Below are positions 51,647-58,313 of a stretch of DNA of 64,000 nucleotides, one piece after another. This DNA comes from Streptomyces sp. NRRL F-6492 (lineage in GTDB: Bacteria > Actinomycetota > Actinomycetes > Streptomycetales > Streptomycetaceae), in assembly GCF_001280125.1 (NCBI RefSeq), contig NZ_LGEG01000035.1, positions 1 to 64,000 on the forward strand, written 5' to 3'. The number at the start of each line of letters is the position of its first letter. The stretch's first letter is position 1. The translations under genes and the position numbers were made by a program. The notes beneath the pieces were generated by a model, which did not search any database, was not told where the DNA came from, and worked only from the letters and a program-made list of their open reading frames with translations.

Positions 51647-51758
51647 GGGCATGCTCCTTCACGGAGAGGCCGTCGGCGACCGTGGCACAGCCCGGAATGG
51701 GGACGTGGAGCTACGTCGTCCACAAAGCGGGCGGCACCGGGGGATCGCGGTGACGGCG

Positions 51759-51784
51759 TTCGCTACAGACATTCGCTACGGACA
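51759..51784. repeat. Two tandem 13-bp repeats upstream of corA
   Basis: TTCGCTACAGACA (51759-51771) is followed directly by TTCGCTACGGACA (51772-51784), differing at one base. They lie 113 bases upstream of corA (minus strand). A protein binding as tandem half-sites is possible. Confidence 0.6.
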
Positions 51785-52108
51785 GGCAGGAGAAGAAGTG
51801 CTCTTCCGTCGTGCGAGATGCCGGAGAACGGGTCGCGCGGTCCGTGCGGATCAGGGAAAAGCACGGATCCGGGGTCGCGTACCCGGAATCACCGGGAGAA
51901 AAAGCGCACCGGGCTCGGGTGCGGGGCGGAAGAGCCGCTGGTACTGCCCGATCGACTTCGGTCCATCGCAGCCCCACCTCCTCCGGCCGGTCCCTCGTGA
52001 GGGATGACGTGTGACGAGCGGTCGGGGGATCCAGCACTCCCGGCCAGCGCCCAAGACTATCAGCCGACAGATGGTCAATCCCTTATTTTGCCCGTTCCAT
52101 ACGCGCTT

Positions 52109-52114
52109 TATGCT
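52109..52114 (+). promoter_or_regulatory. Candidate -10 element for leaderless SUFU-domain mRNA
   Basis: TATGCT ends 6 bases before the ATG at 52121. TTGCCC at 52088-52093 is a possible -35 with a short 15-base spacer. No ribosome site precedes the ATG. Confidence 0.4.
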
Positions 52115-52120
52115 CAACCC

Positions 52121-52705
52121 ATGGGAGAAGTTCTTGCTCTGGTCGAGGCCCGGTTGCGTACGGCCCTCGGGGAACCGGACGCGCGCGCCGCGGTGACGTT
52201 TCTCGGCACGGACCGGATCGAGGTGCTCCGCTTCGTCGACGGGGATCGCGTGCGGTACGCGACCCTCGGGATGTCCGCGCGGCCGATGGCCGATCCGACC
52301 GCCGCGCTCGCCGACCCGGTGAAGGGCCCGCGCGCGGAACTCGTCCTCACCGTGCGGGCCGGTCTCGCCGACACCGACAAGGTGCTGCGCCCGCTCGCCG
52401 TGCTCGCCGCCACCCCGCAGGTCGAGGGCGTGATCGTGGCCCCCGGCGCCTCGCTCGACGTGGGCGACCCGCTCTGGCCGGGCGCCCCCTTCAGCTCGGT
52501 CCTGGTGGCGGAGTCCGGCGGCCTGGTGGAGGACCTCGACCTGGACGAGCCGATGGATCCGGTGCGGTTCCTGCCGCTGCTGCCGATGACCTCGAACGAG
52601 GCGGCGTGGAAGCGGGTGCACGGGGCGCAGGCCCTGGAGGAGCGCTGGCTGGCCCGGGGGACGGACCTGCGCGATCCCCTGCGCAGGTCCGTGGAGCTGG
52701 ACTGA
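52121..52705 (+). CDS. Suppressor of fused (SUFU) domain protein
   Basis: The 194-residue protein is taken from ATG 52121 (MGEVLALVEARLRTALGEPD). It covers a SUFU-type domain: VTFLGTDRIEVLRFVDGDRVRYATLGMS, then ELVLTVRAGLADTDKVLRPLAVLAATP and a C-terminal LPLLPMTSNEAAWKRVHG. Bacterial SUFU proteins often act as immunity proteins or partners of toxins, but here it is in a housekeeping context with no toxin gene seen. It has no ribosome site and probably a leaderless mRNA. Its cellular role is unknown. Confidence 0.87.
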   Translation: MGEVLALVEARLRTALGEPDARAAVTFLGTDRIEVLRFVDGDRVRYATLGMSARPMADPTAALADPVKGPRAELVLTVRAGLADTDKVLRPLAVLAATPQVEGVIVAPGASLDVGDPLWPGAPFSSVLVAESGGLVEDLDLDEPMDPVRFLPLLPMTSNEAAWKRVHGAQALEERWLARGTDLRDPLRRSVELD

Positions 52706-52905
52706 GCCCCCGCTCCGGCCGCGGGCGCCCCTGCCGGCCTTCCGGGCGGGCGCGGAATCCGGTGCGGGCCGGTCTTCGGGACGCGACGCCCGCATGTGCC
52801 CGAGTCCGGGCACACGTCCCCCAAGGATGAACGACTCATGCCGGACGGGTGATCGTTCGGGGTCGTCCTTGACGCGGGACGGAAGGGGTAGGACCGTTGG
52901 GCCCT

Positions 52906-53544
52906 ATGAGGGGCGAACCCAGTTGCCCGAAGTGCGGTGGCCGGGTCAGAGCGCCCGGTCTCTTCGCCGACTCCTGGCAGTGTGACGCGCACGGCTCGGT
53001 GCACCCGCTCCAGCCCGTCGTCCCGCCCAGCGTCGAAGCCCTCGGCGTGGTGGTGCACCGCTCCCGGGTGCCCGTGTGGATGCCGTGGCCCCTGCCCGTC
53101 GGCTGGCTCTTCACCGGAGTCGCGTACGCGGGCGACGACCGCAGCGGCGGACGCGCGACCGCCGTCGCCTGCTCGGGCCCCGGCCCGCTCGGCGGGATCG
53201 GCGAGCTGCTCCTGGTCGCCGAGGAGCTCGGCGTCGGCCTCGGCGCCCGCTACGCCGGCATCGACGGGCTCGATCCCGGCTCCGGCATGGCCATCGAGAA
53301 ACCGCCCCAGACGAAGGTGCTCGCCGCCGGGCGCCCCACCCCGCTCTGGCACGTCAGCGGCGCCCCGCACGACCGCGCGGTCTTCGCGGGCGAGGCGCGC
53401 GGCCTGTGGCTGTGGGCGATCGTCTGGCCCGAGCAGTCCGGCCTCCTGATGTACGACGAACTGGTCCTGACGGACCTGCGGGACGCCGGCGCCGAGGTCG
53501 AACTGCTGCCGTGCGGGGCGCTCACGCCGAGGCTGCTGGGCTAG
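52906..53544 (+). CDS. DUF6758-like zinc-ribbon protein
   Basis: The 212-residue protein is taken from ATG 52906; TTG 52897 is better spaced from GGTAGGA and would add three residues. The N-terminus is a zinc ribbon (CPKCGGRV then Cys and His in SWQCDAHG). A mixed alpha/beta domain follows (PVGWLFTGVAYAGDDRSGGR, PLGGIGELLLVAEELGVGLG, RGLWLWAIVWPEQSGLLMYD). Cytoplasmic. The family is broadly present in Streptomyces without known function. Confidence 0.82.
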   Translation: MRGEPSCPKCGGRVRAPGLFADSWQCDAHGSVHPLQPVVPPSVEALGVVVHRSRVPVWMPWPLPVGWLFTGVAYAGDDRSGGRATAVACSGPGPLGGIGELLLVAEELGVGLGARYAGIDGLDPGSGMAIEKPPQTKVLAAGRPTPLWHVSGAPHDRAVFAGEARGLWLWAIVWPEQSGLLMYDELVLTDLRDAGAEVELLPCGALTPRLLG

Positions 53545-53884
53545 GGGGCGTCCGGAAGGTCCCGCACGGCGCCCACGGCGCCCGGCACGCACTCCCGCCC
53601 CACCGGGCGAAAGCCCGGGTACGTCCCGTACGAGCGCTTCCGCCCGGCGTGCCGACCGCACGCACCGGACACCGCGGACACCGCGGACACCGCACAGGAC
53701 TTTCCGGACACCCCCTAGGGCCCGTCCGGCGGGTCAGGGCCGAGGACGGGGCCGGAGCCGCTCCCGGGGTCCGGGGGCGCAGGCCGCCCGGGGGAGGGGT
53801 GTTCCTTCCGTACGGGCGTGTTCGATTCGCCCGTTATGCTGGAGCGTCCCTCAGTCCGTCCCGAGCCCCCTGGAGTACCGCGTC
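53545..53884. other. Intergenic region before the PHP gene
   Basis: A 340-base GC-rich gap. It contains three tandem 9-bp GGACACCGC units at 53667-53693. The presumed promoter of the PHP gene is near TTCGATTCGCCCGTTATGCT (53820-53839), whose last part offers a TTATGCT -10-like element. No ORF is convincing. Confidence 0.5.
53667..53693. repeat. Three tandem GGACACCGC units
   Basis: Exact 9-bp units at 53667-53675, 53676-53684 and 53685-53693 in the gap before the PHP gene. Function unknown; probably a small slippage repeat. Confidence 0.7.
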
Positions 53885-54751
53885 GTGCGCATCGACCTGC
53901 ACACCCACTCCACGGCCTCCGACGGCACGGACTCCCCGGCCGAACTCGTCCGGAACGCGGCCGCCGCCGGGCTCGACGTCGTCGCCCTCACGGACCACGA
54001 CACCACCCGCGGCCACGCCGAGGCGATCGCCGCGCTGCCCGAGGGGCTGACCCTCGTCACCGGGGCCGAGCTGTCCTGCCGGGTCGACGGGATCGGCCTG
54101 CACATGCTCGCGTACCTCTTCGACCCGGAGGAGCCCGCGCTCCTCGCCGAGCGCGAACTCGTCCGCGACGACCGCGTGCCCCGCGCCCGCGCCATGGTCG
54201 GCAGGCTCCGCGACCTCGGCGTCCCCGTCACCTGGGAGCAGGTCGCCCGGATCGCCGGCGACGGCTCCGTGGGCCGCCCGCACGTCGCCGAGGCGCTCGT
54301 CGAGCTCGGGGTCGTACCGGACGTGTCCGGCGCCTTCACGCCCGAGTGGCTCGCCGACGGCGGCCGGGCGTACGTCGGCAAGCACGAGCTGGACCCCGTC
54401 GAGGCGATCCGCCTCGTCAAGGCGGCCGGCGGCGTCACCGTCTTCGCGCACCCCCTCGCCGTCAAGCGCGGCCAGGTCCTCCCGGAGGCCTCGATCGCCC
54501 GGCTCGCCGAGGCCGGTCTCGACGGCATCGAGGTCGACCACATGGACCACGACGAGGCGACGCGGGCGCGGCTGCGCGGCCTCGCGAAGGAGCTCGGTCT
54601 GCTGGCCACGGGCTCCAGCGACTACCACGGCAGCCGCAAGACCTGCCGCCTCGGCGAGTACACCACCGACCCCGAGATCTACGGCGAGATCACCCGCCGC
54701 GCGGCGGGGGCCTTCCCGGTCCCCGGCGCGGGGGGACCCGCCACCGCCTAG
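53885..54751 (+). CDS. PHP domain phosphoesterase
   Basis: The 288-residue protein starts at GTG 53885. It has the PHP metal motifs: HTHSTASDGT (motif I), TDHDT (motif II), GAELSC (motif III), FAHP (later His) and SSDYHG (motif IV). It is close to the RNase AM / 5'-3' exoribonuclease (YciV/Rv-type TrpH) group of trinuclear-metal phosphatases. It probably hydrolyses 3',5'-bisphosphonucleotides or short RNA 5' ends in the cytoplasm (family inference). A hairpin follows at 54805-54823. Confidence 0.93.
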   Translation: MRIDLHTHSTASDGTDSPAELVRNAAAAGLDVVALTDHDTTRGHAEAIAALPEGLTLVTGAELSCRVDGIGLHMLAYLFDPEEPALLAERELVRDDRVPRARAMVGRLRDLGVPVTWEQVARIAGDGSVGRPHVAEALVELGVVPDVSGAFTPEWLADGGRAYVGKHELDPVEAIRLVKAAGGVTVFAHPLAVKRGQVLPEASIARLAEAGLDGIEVDHMDHDEATRARLRGLAKELGLLATGSSDYHGSRKTCRLGEYTTDPEIYGEITRRAAGAFPVPGAGGPATA

Positions 54752-54759
54752 GCCTCCGG

Positions 54760-54790
54760 CCGGGCGGCCTTCCGGGCGGCCTTCCGGGCG
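54760..54790. repeat. 12-bp tandem repeat CCGGGCGGCCTT (2.6 copies)
   Basis: Two complete copies and a partial third directly after the PHP stop, at 54760-54771, 54772-54783 and 54784-54790. Confidence 0.75.
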
Positions 54791-54804
54791 TACGCTCCCG
54801 GGCT

Positions 54805-54823
54805 CCGGTCCTTTCGGGACCGG
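54805..54823 (+). terminator. Hairpin after the PHP gene
   Basis: CCGGTCC (54805-54811), TTTCG loop, GGACCGG (54817-54823). It is short but perfect and well placed, 53 bases after the stop. Confidence 0.5.
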
Positions 54824-54869
54824 TTCCGCCGGGACCGCTTCCCGGTGGCCCGCCGACGGGCTGCCGGGC

Positions 54870-55230
54870 GACGGGCCGGTCGGGCATCGAGCCGACGGGC
54901 CCGGCGACCGACGGACCGACTCGCGACCGACCGGCTGACCGACCGACCGACCACCGGACCGACCGGCCGGCCGGCTGACCGGTCGGCCCACCGGCTGACA
55001 GGCGGGCAGGCGGGCAGACGGACCGGCCGACAAACGGCGACCGGACCGACCGGGCCACCGACCGACTGACCGCCCCACCGGCTGACAGGCCCATCGGCCG
55101 TCAAGGCCGCCGGTCGGATCACCGGTCGGCAGTCGGCCCGGTCTGGCCCGGTCCGTTCGGGCCCGGCCCGATCCGGTCCGCTCCGTTCGGGCCCGGTCCG
55201 TTCCGGCCCGATCCGGTCCGGTCCGTCCGC
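54870..55230. repeat. Degenerate tetranucleotide minisatellite-like tract
   Basis: A core such as GACCGACCGACCGACC at 54937-54952 grades into imperfect copies on both sides. The base composition of the left half is biased to GACC on the plus strand, and that of the right half to GGTC. Such tracts arise by slippage. Confidence 0.7.
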
Positions 55231-55372
55231 CCGCCGCCCCCGGAGCCCTCCCCTTCCTGGTCCGCCCCCGCGCCCCGCGCGGGTACGGCACTCCCCGTCC
55301 CAGCGCCGGAATCATGGATTCCGCGCCGGGGCGACACCCCACCGTTCCACCTCTCCCGCAAGGCACCCCACC

Positions 55373-55978
55373 GTGTTCGACGTCGCCGTCTTCGGCTCGC
55401 TGTTCCTGACCCTCTTCGTGATCATGGATCCCCCCGGGATCACCCCGATCTTCCTCGCCCTCACCTCCGGCCGCGCGGCCAAGGTGCAGCGCCGGATGGC
55501 CTGGCAGGCCGTCGCCGTCGCCTTCGGCGTCATCACCGTCTTCGGCATCCTGGGCCAGCAGATCCTGGCGTACCTGCACGTCTCCGTCCCCGCGCTGATG
55601 ATCGCGGGCGGACTGCTCCTGCTGCTCATCGCGCTCGACCTGCTCACCGGCAAGACCGACGAGCCCAAGCAGACCAAGGACGTCAACGTCGCCCTGGTCC
55701 CGCTCGGCATGCCGCTGCTCGCCGGGCCCGGCGCGATCGTCTCGGTCATCCTCGCCGTGCAGCACGCCGACGGCGCGGCCGCCCAGATCTCCGTCTGGGC
55801 CGCCATCGCCGCCATGCACGTCGTCCTCTGGCTGACCATGCGGTACTCGCTCGTGATCATCCGGATCATCAAGGACGGCGGCGTGGTCCTGGTGACCCGG
55901 CTCGCCGGCATGATGCTCTCCGCCATCGCGGTGCAGCAGATCATCAACGGCGTCACCCAGGTCATCCGGGGTTCCTGA
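55373..55978 (+). CDS. MarC family membrane protein
   Basis: The 201-residue protein starts at GTG 55373. It has six membrane helices: LFLTLFVIMDPPGITPIFLA with the signature Asp-Pro-Pro, then MAWQAVAVAFGVITVFGILG, LMIAGGLLLLLIALDLL, PLLAGPGAIVSVILAV, a WAAIAAMHVVLWLTMRYSLV segment and LVTRLAGMMLSAIAVQQIING. The repeated PPG/GPG half-helix motifs are typical of MarC/UPF0056. Once linked to multiple antibiotic resistance, it is now regarded as a transporter of unknown substrate. It is preceded by the long repeat tract. Confidence 0.93.
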   Translation: MFDVAVFGSLFLTLFVIMDPPGITPIFLALTSGRAAKVQRRMAWQAVAVAFGVITVFGILGQQILAYLHVSVPALMIAGGLLLLLIALDLLTGKTDEPKQTKDVNVALVPLGMPLLAGPGAIVSVILAVQHADGAAAQISVWAAIAAMHVVLWLTMRYSLVIIRIIKDGGVVLVTRLAGMMLSAIAVQQIINGVTQVIRGS

Positions 55979-56076
55979 CCTCCCCGGGGCGGCCCCGGAC
56001 ACCACTGCGCCCCCGTACGGATTCCGCTCTTGCGAAGTCCGTGCGGGGGCGCGGTGCGTGGTGTGGACCCTGCCTG

Positions 56077-56229
56077 TTACGAGGCCGAGGTCTCGGCGGG
56101 GCGGATCCAGATGCGCTGGCCGATCGAGGCGGCCTGCTGCACGATCCGGTTGACGGAGGCGGCGTCCACGACCGTCCGGTCGACGGGCGTGCCGTCGACG
56201 TCGTCGAGTCGCAGGATTTCGAAGCGCAC
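56077..56229 (-). CDS. 50-residue conserved small protein
   Basis: The small gene starts at GTG 56229 behind AGGGAG (6 bases spacing) and reads VRFEILRLDDVDGTPVDRTV, continuing through DAASVNRIVQQAASIGQRIW to RPAETSAS. The pattern strand - short helix - strand with balanced charges argues for a real folded peptide. I have the impression that it is conserved in Streptomyces beside the NYN gene, but cannot verify this. Function unknown. It is divergent from the NYN gene across the AT-rich region. Confidence 0.75.
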   Translation of the reverse strand: MRFEILRLDDVDGTPVDRTVVDAASVNRIVQQAASIGQRIWIRPAETSAS

Positions 56230-56405
56230 GGGCTTCTCCCTTCGTCTGAGTTGATCCTCCTGGTGGAGAACTGCGTTACATGCCTGTACAACGACATGCA
56301 CCCTGCAAACATTCCTTACGCTAAGGAAAATTTTCGGTTGGCTAAATACTGACGAGTAAGGGGGGTGTGGCGGCCGGGCCGACGTCGGCGGACAATGAGC
56401 CGCGT
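56230..56405. promoter_or_regulatory. AT-rich divergent promoter region with inverted repeat
   Basis: Bases 56306-56355 are about 38 % GC, against over 70 % around them. The perfect inverted repeat TTCCTTA-CGC-TAAGGAA lies at 56312-56328. TAAATACT near 56342-56349 is a -10 candidate for the NYN gene. Two CATGC/GCATG elements flank TGTACA at 56280-56300 on the side of the small gene. Confidence 0.55.
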
Positions 56406-57335
56406 ATGAACGACGCAGACACCCCACAGGTGACCGAGACCGACACCCGCCTCCGCGCACTCGACGCACGCCTGGAGCGCACCAACGACCTCCTCCGGCG
56501 CATGCTGGCCGAGGTCGCCAAGACCCCTTCCACCCACGCCATCTTCGTCGACGCGGGTTACGTCCATGCTGCGGCCGGGTTGCTGGTCGTCGGCACCGAG
56601 GACCGGCGCTCCTTCGACCTCGACGCGGAAGGGCTCATCGAGGCCTTCATCGACAAGGCCCGCACGATCTTCGCGGACAGCAGGCTGCTCCGCGTCTACT
56701 GGTACGACGGCGCCCGCCGCCGCATCCACACCCCCGAGCAGCAGGCCATCGCCGAGCTCCCCGACGTCAAGATCCGCCTCGGCAACCTCAACGCCAACAA
56801 CCAGCAGAAGGGCGTCGACTCCCTCATCCGCACGGACCTGGAGTCCCTCGCCCGCCACCGCGCCATCAGCGACGCCGCCCTCGTCGGCGGCGACGAGGAC
56901 CTGGTCTCGGCCGTCGAGGCCGCCCAGGGCTACGGCGCCCGCGTCCACCTCTGGGGCATCGAGGCCGCCGAGGGCCGCAACCAGGCCGAGGCCCTCCTCT
57001 GGGAGGTCGACAGCCAGCGCACCTTCGACCTGGACTTCTGCCGCCCGTACGTCACCCGCCGCCCCGTCACCACGTACGAGAACGAGGGCGAGCCGCCGCC
57101 CTCCCGCGAGGAGGTGCGCTTCGTCGGCGCCCAGATCGCGGCGACCTGGCTCGCCGAGCGCGGCCGGGACCGGCTCGCCGAGCTCCTGCCGGGCGCGCCC
57201 TACCTGCCCGGATCGGTCGACCAGGACCTGCTCGTCGAGGCGGAGCGCCTGCTCAGCCGCTCCCTGCGCGGCCACGCCTCGCTCCGGCGCTCCCTGCGGG
57301 ACGGCTTCTGGCAGCACCTCAAGGCGCAGTACTGA
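56406..57335 (+). CDS. NYN domain (PIN-like nuclease fold) protein
   Basis: The 309-residue protein is taken from ATG 56406 (MNDADTPQVTETDTRLRALD); GTG 56367 is in frame but too close to its GGGGGG. After a helical lead comes the NYN fold: IFVDAGYVHAAAGLL (first Asp), YWYDGARRR, KGVDSLIRTDL (Asp) and AALVGGDEDLVSAVEAAQ (Asp pair), then VHLWGIEAAEGRNQAEALLWEVD. The four acidic residues suit a metal-dependent RNase. The C-terminal 90 residues are helical. The target is unknown. The last 17 bases overlap the 3' end of the convergent hydrolase gene. Confidence 0.9.
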   Translation: MNDADTPQVTETDTRLRALDARLERTNDLLRRMLAEVAKTPSTHAIFVDAGYVHAAAGLLVVGTEDRRSFDLDAEGLIEAFIDKARTIFADSRLLRVYWYDGARRRIHTPEQQAIAELPDVKIRLGNLNANNQQKGVDSLIRTDLESLARHRAISDAALVGGDEDLVSAVEAAQGYGARVHLWGIEAAEGRNQAEALLWEVDSQRTFDLDFCRPYVTRRPVTTYENEGEPPPSREEVRFVGAQIAATWLAERGRDRLAELLPGAPYLPGSVDQDLLVEAERLLSRSLRGHASLRRSLRDGFWQHLKAQY

Positions 57336-58206
57336 CCTCCGGGGGCGCGACCACGCGCTCCCAGAAGCCGAGGAGACGGGCCGTCAGCTCCTCTGGGTGC
57401 GACACGTTGGGGGAGTGGCCCGCGCCCGCCAGCACCGTGTGGTGCGCGCCGGTCCGGGCCGCCGCCGCGGCGAGGTCCACCGTCGACCAGACCATCTCGT
57501 CCGTCCCGTACGCGAAGTGCAGCGGCGTCCGCAGCGCGAGCAGCTCCTCCGTACCGTCCCGGCGGTCGAGCAGCAGCCGCCCGGCGCCCCTCAGCTGGGC
57601 GATCCGGGTGCGCGTCCAGCGCCGCAGCAGGAAGTCCGCGAGCCCCGGCACGTCGGACGTGTCCGGCTCCTCGCCCCGGCTGTCCAGCCAGCACATCGCC
57701 CGCCACACCCGGTCCTTCGACAGCAGCGCGAGCCCGGCCCGCAGCGCCCGCACCCGGACCCGCTGCGGCCGGGAGACCCGGCCGACGCCCGAGGAGAGCA
57801 GGGTGAGGGAGCGGAAGGCGTCCGGCGCGACCGCCACCGCCGCCCGGGCCACCAGACCGCCGAACGAGTGCCCCACCAGGTGCACGGGACCGTCCCCGAG
57901 CGCCGCGGCCTGCGCCACCGCGTCCAGCGCGAGCGCCCGGCGGCGGTAGGCGGCCCGGCCCCGGGGACCCGGGCTGTCGTGCTGCCCGCGCCCGTCCACG
58001 GCCACGGCCCGGTACCCGGCCTCGGTCAGCGGCCCGAGGAGGGCCAGGAAGTCCTCCTTGCTGCCGGTGTACCCGGGCAGCAGCAGCACCGTCCCCCGCC
58101 GCTCCCCGCCGGGCTCCGCGTCGAGCACGGCGAACGGCCCGCGCACGGTGTCGAGACGGCGGACGCGGGTGCGCGGCGGCAGTGCCAGGGACCTGGGCTT
58201 GCTCAT
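57319..58206 (-). CDS. Alpha/beta-fold hydrolase
   Basis: The 295-residue protein starts at ATG 58206. It has the alpha/beta hydrolase core: GTVLLLPGYTGSKEDFLALL (oxyanion strand and loop), AVAVDGRGQHDSPGP, the nucleophile elbow VGHSFGG (Ser), YGTDEMV (Asp) and GAGHSPNVSHPEE (His). No signal peptide is seen. The substrate is unknown (esterase or lipase-like). The 3' end overlaps the NYN gene tail to tail. Confidence 0.92.
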   Translation of the reverse strand: MSKPRSLALPPRTRVRRLDTVRGPFAVLDAEPGGERRGTVLLLPGYTGSKEDFLALLGPLTEAGYRAVAVDGRGQHDSPGPRGRAAYRRRALALDAVAQAAALGDGPVHLVGHSFGGLVARAAVAVAPDAFRSLTLLSSGVGRVSRPQRVRVRALRAGLALLSKDRVWRAMCWLDSRGEEPDTSDVPGLADFLLRRWTRTRIAQLRGAGRLLLDRRDGTEELLALRTPLHFAYGTDEMVWSTVDLAAAAARTGAHHTVLAGAGHSPNVSHPEELTARLLGFWERVVAPPEVSTAP

Positions 58207-58255
58207 ACCCGGACTGTAATCCCCGGGGCACGGGACGGCGCGGCCCGGGGACACG

Positions 58256-58295
58256 GCGACGGCCCGGCCCCCGGGAAGGGGGACCGGGCCGTCGC
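58256..58295 (-). terminator. Terminator of the DEAD-box helicase gene
   Basis: GCGACGGCCCGG (58256-58267) pairs with CCGGGCCGTCGC (58284-58295). The loop itself can form a CCCCC/GGGGG extension. It lies 19 bases after the helicase stop and upstream of the hydrolase gene on the same strand. Confidence 0.75.
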
Positions 58296-58313
58296 GGTGG
58301 TACGGGGCGGGAC

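Larger units (their letters stand above)
51647..52120. other. Divergent regulatory region of corA and the SUFU-domain gene
   Basis: This 474-base stretch carries no gene that I can support. It holds the tandem 13-bp repeats at 51759-51784 and a CCCGG/CCGGG hairpin near 51881-51895. The AT-rich end at 52060-52120 carries the presumed leaderless start of the SUFU gene. The known Mg2+ riboswitch (M-box) pattern was not recognised. Confidence 0.5.
54752..55372. other. Long low-complexity intergenic tract of degenerate GACC/GGTC repeats
   Basis: No gene is supported in this 621-base region. It opens with tandem CCGGGCGGCCTT at 54760-54790. From about 54870 to 55105 it is dominated by degenerate GACC, CGAC and GGCC tetramers. 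From about 55105 to 55230 the complementary GGTC/GGTCCG form dominates. Exact direct repeats include CCCACCGGCTGACAGGC at 54987-55003 and 55074-55090, TCCGTTCGGGCCCGG at 55152-55166 and 55182-55196, and CCCGATCCGGTCCG at 55167-55180 and 55207-55220. The two halves could fold on each other as a long imperfect hairpin. Confidence 0.75.

Noticed and set aside
51647..52120. Mg2+-sensing leader for corA
   Set aside because: The region shows repeats and hairpins but nothing matching the M-box or mgtA leader patterns I know.
52121..52705. SUFU-domain protein as immunity part of a toxin system
   Set aside because: No toxin, secretion-tag or polymorphic cassette gene lies nearby; all neighbours are core genes.
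54752..55372. Possible protein gene in the GACC tract
   Set aside because: All frames give repetitive Arg/Thr/Asp/Pro or Gly/Arg strings with no start context; slippage repeat is the simpler explanation.
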